DNA of 35,938 nucleotides, from positions 1-35,938 of the forward strand of contig CABIYF010000030.1 in the NCBI GenBank assembly GCA_902362875.1, read 5' to 3'. The DNA comes from Eubacteriaceae bacterium (GTDB lineage: Bacteria > Bacillota > Clostridia > Lachnospirales > Lachnospiraceae). Each line of letters starts with the position of its first letter. Position 1 is the stretch's first letter. Of this stretch, positions 23,133 through 32,611 are shown in pieces. Made by a program: the position numbers and the translations under genes. The notes under the pieces are model-generated. The model saw only the letters and a program-made list of their open reading frames with translations. It made no database searches and was not told the origin of the DNA.

Positions 23133-25451
23133 TTATCTCTTTGGTATGATATAAATATATCTTAATGCAATTTTACCAAAAATTGATTGCTTTAACCATA
23201 ATAAATGTGAAATTTTATGAACAAAACAAGTTAATGTATGCTGTTCATATATTTTTAAAGTTTTACCACCAAAGCGGGATTTCTGAATCAGTTCGACGGC
23301 TCTTCGATATTCAAGAGCGTCTACCTGTGGGTATACAGCAAGGATCGCTGGCTCTAAACTGAAAGGATGACTGTAATCACCTTTGATCTTAGATAATTTC
23401 CAAAACTGTTCTAAAATATCTGCACAATCATTTGCTGGTATCAAATTGTCATGGCTTTTATTCCAGAAATACAGACGGATCATGCGTTGCAGTTCTAATA
23501 TAAGATAGAAAATCAAAATAAGATACAATATGATCAAAAGTGTTGTTGTGACATATTTTACTGTAAAATTGGATGCTGTCTTCTTCTTCTCTTTTGTTTT
23601 TGCTTTACCGGATTTTCCATGCTCTGTATTTATACCGGATTTATCCTTCTTGGATTTTAACTGGTAAGAAGGTTTGCCCTGAACAGTCTGTGTAGAATAT
23701 GTTTCAGTATACATTCCAGGGACAACCTCGACAGGAATCCATCCGATACCACTTCGGTAAACTTCAACCCATGCATGAGCATTCTGTGTTGTCAAAGAAG
23801 CTTTATGTTTGTGATCTTTGGACAGCTGATCGGCATCAGCTTTTGACAAATGATATCCTTCCACGTATCTAGCAGGATATCCGGCACTTCGGTAGGCCAT
23901 AACTGCAGTTGTTGCGTAAGATACGGCATTTCCTTCTTTGGCATCTTCTAACAGCCATGTAACATAGTCCTTTTGTCCCTGATAATTTTGAGGCCTTTGA
24001 GAATACGTTATCTTCTGGCGTAAAATCAGACGGATTCTGGTTGTTGTTTCTTTAAAATCCATTTTTTGAGTATCTTTGAAAAAGGTTGTTTTTATTATTT
24101 TTTTCAAGGATGAATCGATATCTTTATAAGAATCATTTACAAATTTGTTATACACAGATTCCGCCTGCTGATAGTTTTTCTGGGACGTATTCGATGTATT
24201 TGAAAGCCAGGAGGCTGCAGTTGCATCGATTAAATCCTGTGTATAATGAACGGTCTGGAATTTATAAGCAGATGTTCCAAACAGACGTTTTGAATCAATG
24301 TTCCAGTCCCTGTCAGATGAAACACGAAAAGCATCAAGGGAAGACAACGTCATTGGGAGATACAGGTATTTGCGGTAAGCTCCTTCATTTGTGATGTTGA
24401 TCTTTGTTGTTGTAAACTGATGTTTGGATTGCTTTGCATTGATTTTTTCGTAAGAAGCATACTGCATCAGCGGATCAAAATCCTTTTGCGCAAGCCAGTT
24501 TAAGATTCCTTCATAATCTCCTTCAAAATGATCGTTTGATAACATTGTCCATTGATCCCCCATATAAGAACCGCCGACAAATCCTTTGAGGTAAAGTTCC
24601 TGTGGCTGGTCGATCTCAATAGTCAAACGTTTTTCTTTCCCGTTTAAAAGCTTATCAGCTTTGGAAAACTCTCCTTTTGGAAGAGAATCCTTTCCATAAC
24701 GCACTTCTTCTATTTTGTGGCTGGCATCATCTTTCCAGTCTTGTAAATTCTGTGAAGGTTTATAAAAGGAACTTATAAACAGCAGACAGATCATAAGAAA
24801 CAAAGACAGACATCTGCAGATAAAGAAACGACCATTGAGTTCCCGATTTGGAATACAGTCATATACAAATATATTTGAAATACTGATCAGTGCCAGAAAA
24901 ACAGGGAGAACCATACTGGATGTTCCAAGAATCAGTCCAAAGATAACAGTAACTACAAGGAATAATAAAGTTCCATAGAGCTTGCGCTGCTTAGCCTGAC
25001 GGAAAATAAAGCTTGCCATGATGCCAGCAATCAGTCCCCATAAAATAATAGAACCAAATGCGGCTCTTGCATCTGCGGCAAAACGATCCAGAGACAGATC
25101 AAATCTTACATTACATAAAATGATGCAGCGGTTCATAAGGTCAAAAATCGCCTGAATCAGAGAAAGATTTGATATAGCCAGACAAACCAGTCCTGCAAGA
25201 TATAACAAGAAATCAATTCGTTTTGTCCATAGCATGGAGGTCAGAGACATCTGTCTGATAATCAAAACCATAAATCCAACAATAACAGCAAAGATCAGGC
25301 ATGTTTTTGAATACATGAGATCTTGTAATGACAATAACATCGTTAATAACAAGATCATCAGGCGAATAAGCTCATAACCGGAAGTTTTATAATATTGTGC
25401 TTTCTGTCCATCTGCAGTGAGATAGACAAATTTTTTGTTCTTTTTTTTCAT
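23133..25451 (-). CDS. Polytopic transglutaminase-like protein with substituted catalytic Cys
   Basis: A 772-residue protein of the TgpA-like type. About six membrane helices occupy residues 25-230, followed by an extracytoplasmic region, a transglutaminase-like core (about 430-580), a Lys-rich stretch, one more helix (about 633-660), and a cytoplasmic DUF4129-like tail. The core keeps YPARYVEGY, His559 (NAHAWVEVY) and the GWIPVEVVPG turn. The nucleophile position reads EGNAVSYATTA: Ala509 stands where Cys is expected, and Glu575 where Asp is usual. Classical transglutaminase or protease activity is therefore unlikely. Relatives sit beside MoxR and DUF58 genes in many bacteria, as here. The ribosome site (AAGAAAG) is weak, with 14 bp to the DUF58 stop. 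Confidence 0.9.
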   Translation of the reverse strand: MKKKNKKFVYLTADGQKAQYYKTSGYELIRLMILLLTMLLSLQDLMYSKTCLIFAVIVGFMVLIIRQMSLTSMLWTKRIDFLLYLAGLVCLAISNLSLIQAIFDLMNRCIILCNVRFDLSLDRFAADARAAFGSIILWGLIAGIMASFIFRQAKQRKLYGTLLFLVVTVIFGLILGTSSMVLPVFLALISISNIFVYDCIPNRELNGRFFICRCLSLFLMICLLFISSFYKPSQNLQDWKDDASHKIEEVRYGKDSLPKGEFSKADKLLNGKEKRLTIEIDQPQELYLKGFVGGSYMGDQWTMLSNDHFEGDYEGILNWLAQKDFDPLMQYASYEKINAKQSKHQFTTTKINITNEGAYRKYLYLPMTLSSLDAFRVSSDRDWNIDSKRLFGTSAYKFQTVHYTQDLIDATAASWLSNTSNTSQKNYQQAESVYNKFVNDSYKDIDSSLKKIIKTTFFKDTQKMDFKETTTRIRLILRQKITYSQRPQNYQGQKDYVTWLLEDAKEGNAVSYATTAVMAYRSAGYPARYVEGYHLSKADADQLSKDHKHKASLTTQNAHAWVEVYRSGIGWIPVEVVPGMYTETYSTQTVQGKPSYQLKSKKDKSGINTEHGKSGKAKTKEKKKTASNFTVKYVTTTLLIILYLILIFYLILELQRMIRLYFWNKSHDNLIPANDCADILEQFWKLSKIKGDYSHPFSLEPAILAVYPQVDALEYRRAVELIQKSRFGGKTLKIYEQHTLTCFVHKISHLLWLKQSIFGKIALRYIYIIPKR

Positions 25452-25465
25452 ATGTGTAGTCTTTC

Positions 25466-26641
25466 TTATATAGAAATATTATGTGTTTTTTCCTCATAAT
25501 CATCGATATTGATCGATGTAACAGAGTATCCGTTTGCATTAATGTATTCAGGAAGTTTTCCTTCTACAAGCTGAATGATCGTAAGATCCACCGATCTTGC
25601 AAGTTGTCGGATAGAACTTTCATCATACTCTGGTGTAATGTAGATGATCTTTGTGTATTCTGCAGTCAGATTTCCGTGTAAAATCTGATAAACCATATCA
25701 TTACTGTGTGTATTGTCTTCAATTGGGCTGCATAAAAGATTTAGAACCATCTGATCGTAAGTTGCAAGCGATGTTACGGGATTTGAATGGAGTTCACCCT
25801 GAAACATACATCCAACCTGATGTTCAAGATTCTTCTCAAGAACTGAATAACTTAATGATGCACATAAAGATAACACAGCATTGTTTAAGTTGTTCGAAAT
25901 GGTTACACCATTTACAGTCTTTGCCATCTGGTAAAGAATCAAGGTATTGTAATTTGAAGGATATCCAAATTCACGTACGACAAGATTATCAAGTTTACTG
26001 GAAAGTTTCCAGTGAATACTTCTCGGTGTATCACCTTCTGTGTAATCTCTAAGTCCGGACACTTCATTTACATCCTGACCATGTTTCGCATAATCATATA
26101 GTTCTCCATCCGTGATCGTCTCCGGCTTTCTCTGAAGCAGAGTATTTAACTGGATTTGAACAGGATACACAAGAACTTCCAGAACTTTGGAAACATGGTG
26201 TTTTGTCTGGAAAAGGCCAAGCAGATCCATACAGTTGACAGATTCAACAGAAATTTTGGTGTTTCCACAGTCCTTCATATGCAAAGGATAAGTAAACTGC
26301 ATGTTCTTCTTCTCGGAAGGCTGTAAAATAATTGTTTGTTTGTATTTGCTTCCATACAGAATATTTTCAAACACCAGATGAACAAAAACCGGACCAGCTA
26401 ATATTGAGTTTTTCTTTTGAATTTCTATCTTAATCGGCAGCTCCTGATTTACATAACAGCTTGTCTTTGCCTGTATATCAAGCGAAAAACTCTGAATGGC
26501 AAATTTCTGTGTTGCAAATGATGCGATCGGAAATATCATTAAGACCGCAAAAAAGGCAAGAGAAATATAATTATTTACTATGATATATGTAAATAAAGAG
26601 ATAAGACATAAAACTCCATAACAGATTCTATGATTTTTCAT
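25466..26641 (-). CDS. DUF58-domain membrane protein
   Basis: A 391-residue protein with two closely spaced N-terminal hydrophobic segments (about 8-45), an extracytoplasmic-type beta region, and the DUF58 signature LRDYTEGDTPRSIHWKLSS near residues 197-215, followed by a von Willebrand A-like fold. DUF58 proteins are regular partners of MoxR ATPases and transglutaminase-like proteins, and the set is thought to act in envelope protein assembly or maturation; the reaction is unknown. It begins 18 bp after the moxR stop, with AGGATGAGAGG inside the end of moxR. Confidence 0.88.
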   Translation of the reverse strand: MKNHRICYGVLCLISLFTYIIVNNYISLAFFAVLMIFPIASFATQKFAIQSFSLDIQAKTSCYVNQELPIKIEIQKKNSILAGPVFVHLVFENILYGSKYKQTIILQPSEKKNMQFTYPLHMKDCGNTKISVESVNCMDLLGLFQTKHHVSKVLEVLVYPVQIQLNTLLQRKPETITDGELYDYAKHGQDVNEVSGLRDYTEGDTPRSIHWKLSSKLDNLVVREFGYPSNYNTLILYQMAKTVNGVTISNNLNNAVLSLCASLSYSVLEKNLEHQVGCMFQGELHSNPVTSLATYDQMVLNLLCSPIEDNTHSNDMVYQILHGNLTAEYTKIIYITPEYDESSIRQLARSVDLTIIQLVEGKLPEYINANGYSVTSINIDDYEEKTHNISI

Positions 26642-26659
26642 AATGTTCTAAGATTCCTC

Positions 26660-27598
26660 TCATCCTCTTAATAATGGTGCTTTTACTTCTTTTAAGATGT
26701 TCGTTAATACATCTACAGCAGTGATTCCTTCGATCTTTGCCTGCGGTTTCATCACCAGACGATGTGCGCAGACATCAATAAATACAGCCTGGACATCTTC
26801 TGGAATCACATAATCACGTTCTTTTAGAACAGCTCTGGCACGTACCAGCTGTGTCAAAGCCTGAACGCCACGAGGACTTACTCCTAATTCAACCATTTGA
26901 GAATGTCTTGTGGCTTCACAGAGATCTGTAATATAATAAAAAATTTCGTCCGTTATCGTAATGGAATATAAATATCCCTGAATCTCTTTGATATCGTCCT
27001 CGTTCATTTTTGCCTGTACTTTATCCATATCACCGATACCACGACGTTTTTTAAGAATCTCAACCTGACTGTCACGGCCGGGATAGCCAATGCTTAAGCG
27101 TACCATAAAACGGTCTAACTGTGATTCCGGCAGAGCCTGAGTTCCGACAGATCCATAATGGTTCTGTGTGGCAATACAGATAAATGGTTTTGGAAGGACA
27201 TGAGTGATACCATCGACAGTTACACTTCCTTCTTCCATTACCTCGAGCAATGCAGACTGGGTTTTCGGTGATGTACGGTTAATTTCATCTCCCAGAAGCA
27301 AATGACAATTTGCAGCTCCTGGTTTATATTCAAGATCTCCCGTATTTTTGTTATAAATACTAAATCCTGTAATATCGGACGGCATAGTATCCGGAGTAAA
27401 CTGGATACGTTTGTATGAGATTCCAAGTGCTCTGGAAAATCCTAGTGCTAAAGAAGTTTTTCCGACACCAGGCGCATCTTCAAGAAGGATATGTCCTCCT
27501 GCATAGATTGTCATTAAAACTTTTTCTATGATCTCATCTTTTCCGATAAAAACCTTTTTTACTTCTCGCATTACCTGTTCTGATTGTTCAATGATCAT
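26660..27598 (-). CDS. MoxR-family AAA+ ATPase
   Basis: A 312-residue cytoplasmic ATPase of the MoxR branch. Walker A is DAPGVGKTS (about 40-48), Walker B LLLGDEINRT (about 99-108), sensor 1 lies in ATQNHYGSVG, and the arginine-finger region is LPESQLDRF. The C-terminal lid includes GVSPRGVQALTQLVRARA. All key residues are present, unlike in the Lon-like ATPase of the same operon. MoxR proteins act as chaperones for partners with a von Willebrand A fold, here presumably the DUF58 protein. Its ATG overlaps the stop of the upstream surface-protein gene (ATGA), so the two are translationally coupled. Confidence 0.93.
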   Translation of the reverse strand: MIIEQSEQVMREVKKVFIGKDEIIEKVLMTIYAGGHILLEDAPGVGKTSLALGFSRALGISYKRIQFTPDTMPSDITGFSIYNKNTGDLEYKPGAANCHLLLGDEINRTSPKTQSALLEVMEEGSVTVDGITHVLPKPFICIATQNHYGSVGTQALPESQLDRFMVRLSIGYPGRDSQVEILKKRRGIGDMDKVQAKMNEDDIKEIQGYLYSITITDEIFYYITDLCEATRHSQMVELGVSPRGVQALTQLVRARAVLKERDYVIPEDVQAVFIDVCAHRLVMKPQAKIEGITAVDVLTNILKEVKAPLLRG

Positions 27599-30500
27599 TT
27601 ATTTATCTCCTCGTTATTTTGTGAATTGTCTTCCGTATTCAAATCAGTTTCTGTTTCCTCTGTTACCTGTGGTGTGTTCCTGTCTTTTGCACCATCAGAA
27701 ACAGAGTCAAGGATTGGATATACTTTATCGCTGCTTCCCAAAGCATCTTTCAAACGTTCAAAATAGTCTTTATAAACTTTATCATCCTGCTCTTTGCTGT
27801 CAGGAACTTTTAACAGGAATCCATCTGCCATTGTTTCTGGCGAAAATGCACCGATTTGTGGTGGAGTGGTTCCTTTAAATGTTAAGGATTTCATATTCGT
27901 GCATCCATCAAATGCATGACTGCCAACGGCTGTAACGGTTGCTGAAAGCTTTGTATCGAGCAGAGTTTTACATCCCTTAAATGCGTTATCTCCAATTTCT
28001 TTTAGATTTGAATAACGTTCCAGATACCAGCTGGCTGTAGCAGATGATAAGGAAGTACATCCTTCATAAGCTCCATCACCAATCTTTTGTAAACTTGCAA
28101 ATGCAAGTGCTGTACCACCAGTACGCTGTAATTTTGGACAATTTTTAAAGCAGTCATCTGGATACTCTTTTACTGCTCCATAAATACTTACATAGCTAAG
28201 ATTCGCACAATCCATAAAACATCCCTTTCCGATGGATGTAACGGAGGCTGCAAGAGATGGAGCTGTCATAGACAAACATCCTTTAAATACATAATCTCCC
28301 AGCGTTGTAACCCCTGAAAATTTAGTTGTCAGAAATGTTTTTAACTTCGTGCAATTACAAAAAGCGGAATCTTCGATGATTTGAAGAGCTGCTCTGGCTT
28401 CTCCTAATGTACCATTGGTTCCATATCCAATTGATGGAAGATTGGTACAATCCATAAAGGCTTCCTGTCCGATCGTATTGACAAGTGCATAAATACTTAC
28501 CGCTGCTTCTGCAGATAATCCGCTGCATCCTTTAAATGCACGTGTTCCGATTCTTGGAATCGTGGATACCGAGGTACCAATCGTTGCTTTTTGCAGACTG
28601 CTGCATCCCATAAATGTCTCCTCTTCCCATGAAGGAATATTGCCATAGATATAAACTCCTTCAAGACTGGTACAGTCTTTAAAACAACGTTTTCCTAATT
28701 CAACGGTCGCTTTTGAAGGAATGATAAGTTTTGTTATTTTGGTACAGCCGTTAAAAGCATCATCATCAATTTTGATCGTATCCTCTAAAACAGTAAATTC
28801 ACCTTCAAAATCCGCCGGTGCTTCTTTTAAAATACGTCCATTTTCTGTAAGTTCATATCGAATTCCATTGATATATTCTGTATTAGGATCAATAACACGA
28901 AGGACATTCTTTGTTGTTCCACTGCCATATGTTTTATCAAGCGTTGTCTGATAAGCTGTTTGATAAGAATCAAGTGCAGATTCATTAACAAGAATATGAA
29001 GATAATGAGGGATTGTATCTCCAAATACACTGCCTTCCATCGCTGTAACGTTTTCTGAATTTAACTGCAAAGCAGAAAGATTATTACAGCCAGAGAAAGT
29101 ATCTGTAGTCAGTTTCTCCAGTGATTGTGGAAGTTTTATGCTGACTAATTCATTACAATTTTTAAAAGCACCTTTACCGATCAAAGTCAGAGAAGAAACT
29201 TCCGAAAAATCAGGATTTTTTAGAGTGCTGCATTCAGCAAATGCTTCTGCTCCAATGACTTTTAAAGTATTTTTTGTTTTTTCACTTATTTCAATCGTAG
29301 TCAGACTTTGGCATCCATAGAAACAGTAACGGCTGATTGCTGTAATATCTCCATTCAGAACAATTTTGTATAGATTTAAACAGTTTTCAAAGCATTCTTC
29401 TCCAATCTTAGAAACACTATCAGGAAGTACAATTGCGTCCACAGACAGACAGTCATAAAATGCAAGATCGCCTATGGTTTCTAAGCTGTTAAATCCGGCC
29501 AATTCTGACAATTCAATACATTCAGCAAACACTTCATTTTTGATCGCTGTAATGCCATTTGCAGATATCTTCTTTAAACTTGTACATCCATAGAATGTCT
29601 GGTCCTCAAAAGTCTGCAGCTGGTCCGGAAGATAGATGCTGTTTAAATAGATACAATCTTTAAATGCTGCCTTACCGATCAGGTTAAGGTTTGTAAGCTT
29701 TGAAGCATCAAACGATATAAATGTGCATCCTTCAAAACAATAAGCACCGATTTCTGTAAGTGCTTTATCATCCAGAACATTAAATCCATCTACCCCCGTA
29801 CAGCCGGATAATGCTTTGTTATACAGCTTTGTTGTATTATTTTTCAGGTTTAGGAGTCCAGAGTAATCCGTTGGAACATTCAATAATGTATAAGAACCAT
29901 CCAGTGTTTTTCCGTATACAATACCATCGTCATATGTAAATTCCTGATAATCAACACCAATGTTAAAGACCGAACCATCAGAAGCATCAGGAAGGAAAAC
30001 TTTAGTGGAAGGTGCGGTATTGATGACGGTTTCCAATGCATTACAGTTGTTTAACAGTTCTGAATCAAAGGATTGCAAATCAGATGGCAGATACAGGATT
30101 TCAAGTTTCGAGCATTCATCCAAGGCACCATTTGTAATTTTTGTTGTACCATCTTTGATCTTAAAAGCAGTTTTGGAATTCTCATATACTTTTAACAGAC
30201 GATAGTATGTATTTGATCCTTCTTTATATCTTTCGTATTTTGCACCATCTTCATAAATGATCGTTCCATTGTCGGTAGAAAGAATTCCTTTGGCTGTCTC
30301 ACTTCCATAGACAGGATCAAGAATATCACTCCACTCCTTTAGATAGTGTTCATAGTCCGTTGCATATACATAAAATTTGATATCAGGAACTTTAGCACCA
30401 TCCGAAGGATCACCAAAAAGATTTGCATCGATCTGTAGTTTTGATGAAGTGCTGGAAATGCTGCTGATATTACTTGAAAATGCAAGACTGTTGTTATTTA

Positions 30501-32589
30501 ATTTTGTTATATTTCGTCCAAGTTCTATATCTGTAATTGAAGTATTGCCATAAAATGCACCGGCTTCAATCGTCTTATATTTAGAATCAACACTGTATAG
30601 ACCTTTTGCATCTGAAGGAACGCCGCAAAGAGTTTCTGGATCATCTTTTTTACAAATGGTATTTGTATCTGCATCATAACTATACAAGGATTCCTGTTGA
30701 TCTTCTGATACAAAATCAATATTTGTAGATTCATTCGAAAAAGCAAAGATGTATTTTTTACATGCAGTATTATAAGTGGATTCAGGCACAACGATCGTTC
30801 CGTGATAACCAGTATCTCCAAGACATACAGGAGCGGATGAATCCTCAAAATAAATCTTATCAAGAGACACGTTTTTAAAGCAGCCCTTGGCAAGTGTTGT
30901 AACAGTTGACGGAATGACTAATTTCTTTGTTCTTCCAGCAGGAACAGATAACAAAGTTGTCCCGTCTTTGCTGTATAAAACTCCATCAATGATTTTATAA
31001 TTGCGGTAACTGATCGAACAGCTGTCATCAGGGTCCGTATAGGCATATTCCTGCAAAGAAGGAATATATTCAGCGATAGATGCTGCATCAACCTGATTTA
31101 CACTCTCCGGCAAGGTAAGCGTTGTAACGTTTGCATTGGCTGGTTTCTTGGTTAATTGAACTTTGGTAACACCCATCGGGACACAAAGATTCTCATCTGT
31201 TCCGAGATATTGTTCAAGAACCTGATCAGCATGGTATGATTTCCAGTCATCTTCTGACTGTGTCACGCGTTTTATCTTAAAATCGTCCGGTACAGAGACC
31301 ATGACATCGACAAGCTGTTTGGTATTAATTGCATAATTCCAGCTTTTGGTGTCCGCTGGATAATAAATATAAGATTTTGAATCAATCAAATTTTTGTCTG
31401 TACAAAAACGGAAACCTTCCAGCATTGTTTTAAGATATCCATCGGAAGATTCTTCCAGGAAATTTACATTAGGGTAACTTCCATCAAATTTAACAAGGGA
31501 TTCTTTTACTTGATTATCTAAAAGATAAGCGATCATGCGGCTGTGCATATCTTCCAGATTGATTGCGGTTCCTCCACATGGATAGGTATAAGGTATCTTG
31601 TTTAAAGAAGATAAATAATCCTGTACATCTTCTGTCAGAAAATCAAATAACTTTCCATTAAATTGAGCACCATAGTATTCGTTATTGTAAAAAACAAAGA
31701 AATTTACGACAGCACTATTTTGTAAAACCTTGTATGCGGCACGTGTTGTCAGACCACCGAAACTAATAACGGCTGTATGTGTTCCTACTTTTTTGGTTGA
31801 AAATGAAATCTTATATCCATCTTCTCCACCATAAGGAAGTTCCTGTGTATATGTTTTTCCATCTTTTATAAATGTTCCAGTTACAACAGCATCACTGGCA
31901 TCAAAAGCAGATTCCATTGAATATTCTTCTTTTGTGATCTTTGCAGTTAATTTTGTGATTTTTCCATATTTGGTTTCTTCTTGATCTTTTGGCTTTAACT
32001 GTTCTTCTTCCCATGTAGTTGTTTTGGAATCATCATCAGAGCTTGGTGTATCCGGTGTAGACGGCTTATCATCGGTATCGGATGAGTTGTCACTGGATGG
32101 CTTCTGATTGCTGTCAGATGTCCCTGGTTTCTGTGAATCAGATGAATCATTTCCATTTGTATCAGATGAATTACCGGGATTGGTATTTGTATCAACGGTT
32201 CCAGTACCATCGGTATCTGAGACAGAAAAAGTATTTGCATTTTGAGCATTATTGTCGGAATTCTGGCTGGACGAAAGATTCATATCACTTTTTTGTGATG
32301 ATGTTTTCATCTGGTCGCCGGAAAGCTTCATAGCCTGTTGCAGGTCATTTCCTGAGTTCTTTTGATTTGGATTCTTTTGGTCGGCAAGATCCGTATTTTT
32401 GCCTTTGCCAGAAACATAATCTGATTTCTTGTCTAACTGTTTTTCGAATTTTTTGTAACTCTGTGGTTCGAATAAATTTTCAAATCCAGCGGCATTTGTA
32501 AGCACACCAAAAGCAAGACTGGTCACTGCCACTCCTGTTACGACGTGCTTTGGAAAATTCTTTTCTCTTTTTGTACGTTTTTTCCCCAT
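27595..32589 (-). CDS. Giant BspA-like leucine-rich-repeat surface protein
   Basis: A 1664-residue protein. A Lys-rich start and hydrophobic residues 15-36 form a signal peptide or anchor. Residues 60-205 are a Ser/Asp/Asn/Thr/Pro-rich disordered linker. About 206-290 is a bacterial Ig-like domain. About 290-480 is unassigned. From ~480 to 1590 run BspA/TpLRR-type repeats (LRR_5) of about 23 residues, with the pattern IGxxAFxxCxxLxxIxLPxxLxxI. The repeats fall into blocks separated by Tyr-rich spacers (600-627, 740-770, 1199-1232, 1594-1627). The C-terminus is acidic, with no LPXTG. Such proteins usually bind host or microbial ligands. Lying inside a MoxR/DUF58 operon is unusual. It has no clear ribosome site; a TATAAT (complement of 32594-32599) lies just before the ATG. 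Confidence 0.93.
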   Translation of the reverse strand: MGKKRTKREKNFPKHVVTGVAVTSLAFGVLTNAAGFENLFEPQSYKKFEKQLDKKSDYVSGKGKNTDLADQKNPNQKNSGNDLQQAMKLSGDQMKTSSQKSDMNLSSSQNSDNNAQNANTFSVSDTDGTGTVDTNTNPGNSSDTNGNDSSDSQKPGTSDSNQKPSSDNSSDTDDKPSTPDTPSSDDDSKTTTWEEEQLKPKDQEETKYGKITKLTAKITKEEYSMESAFDASDAVVTGTFIKDGKTYTQELPYGGEDGYKISFSTKKVGTHTAVISFGGLTTRAAYKVLQNSAVVNFFVFYNNEYYGAQFNGKLFDFLTEDVQDYLSSLNKIPYTYPCGGTAINLEDMHSRMIAYLLDNQVKESLVKFDGSYPNVNFLEESSDGYLKTMLEGFRFCTDKNLIDSKSYIYYPADTKSWNYAINTKQLVDVMVSVPDDFKIKRVTQSEDDWKSYHADQVLEQYLGTDENLCVPMGVTKVQLTKKPANANVTTLTLPESVNQVDAASIAEYIPSLQEYAYTDPDDSCSISYRNYKIIDGVLYSKDGTTLLSVPAGRTKKLVIPSTVTTLAKGCFKNVSLDKIYFEDSSAPVCLGDTGYHGTIVVPESTYNTACKKYIFAFSNESTNIDFVSEDQQESLYSYDADTNTICKKDDPETLCGVPSDAKGLYSVDSKYKTIEAGAFYGNTSITDIELGRNITKLNNNSLAFSSNISSISSTSSKLQIDANLFGDPSDGAKVPDIKFYVYATDYEHYLKEWSDILDPVYGSETAKGILSTDNGTIIYEDGAKYERYKEGSNTYYRLLKVYENSKTAFKIKDGTTKITNGALDECSKLEILYLPSDLQSFDSELLNNCNALETVINTAPSTKVFLPDASDGSVFNIGVDYQEFTYDDGIVYGKTLDGSYTLLNVPTDYSGLLNLKNNTTKLYNKALSGCTGVDGFNVLDDKALTEIGAYCFEGCTFISFDASKLTNLNLIGKAAFKDCIYLNSIYLPDQLQTFEDQTFYGCTSLKKISANGITAIKNEVFAECIELSELAGFNSLETIGDLAFYDCLSVDAIVLPDSVSKIGEECFENCLNLYKIVLNGDITAISRYCFYGCQSLTTIEISEKTKNTLKVIGAEAFAECSTLKNPDFSEVSSLTLIGKGAFKNCNELVSIKLPQSLEKLTTDTFSGCNNLSALQLNSENVTAMEGSVFGDTIPHYLHILVNESALDSYQTAYQTTLDKTYGSGTTKNVLRVIDPNTEYINGIRYELTENGRILKEAPADFEGEFTVLEDTIKIDDDAFNGCTKITKLIIPSKATVELGKRCFKDCTSLEGVYIYGNIPSWEEETFMGCSSLQKATIGTSVSTIPRIGTRAFKGCSGLSAEAAVSIYALVNTIGQEAFMDCTNLPSIGYGTNGTLGEARAALQIIEDSAFCNCTKLKTFLTTKFSGVTTLGDYVFKGCLSMTAPSLAASVTSIGKGCFMDCANLSYVSIYGAVKEYPDDCFKNCPKLQRTGGTALAFASLQKIGDGAYEGCTSLSSATASWYLERYSNLKEIGDNAFKGCKTLLDTKLSATVTAVGSHAFDGCTNMKSLTFKGTTPPQIGAFSPETMADGFLLKVPDSKEQDDKVYKDYFERLKDALGSSDKVYPILDSVSDGAKDRNTPQVTEETETDLNTEDNSQNNEEINK

Positions 32590-32611
32590 AAATATTATAC
32601 CCCATATATAA

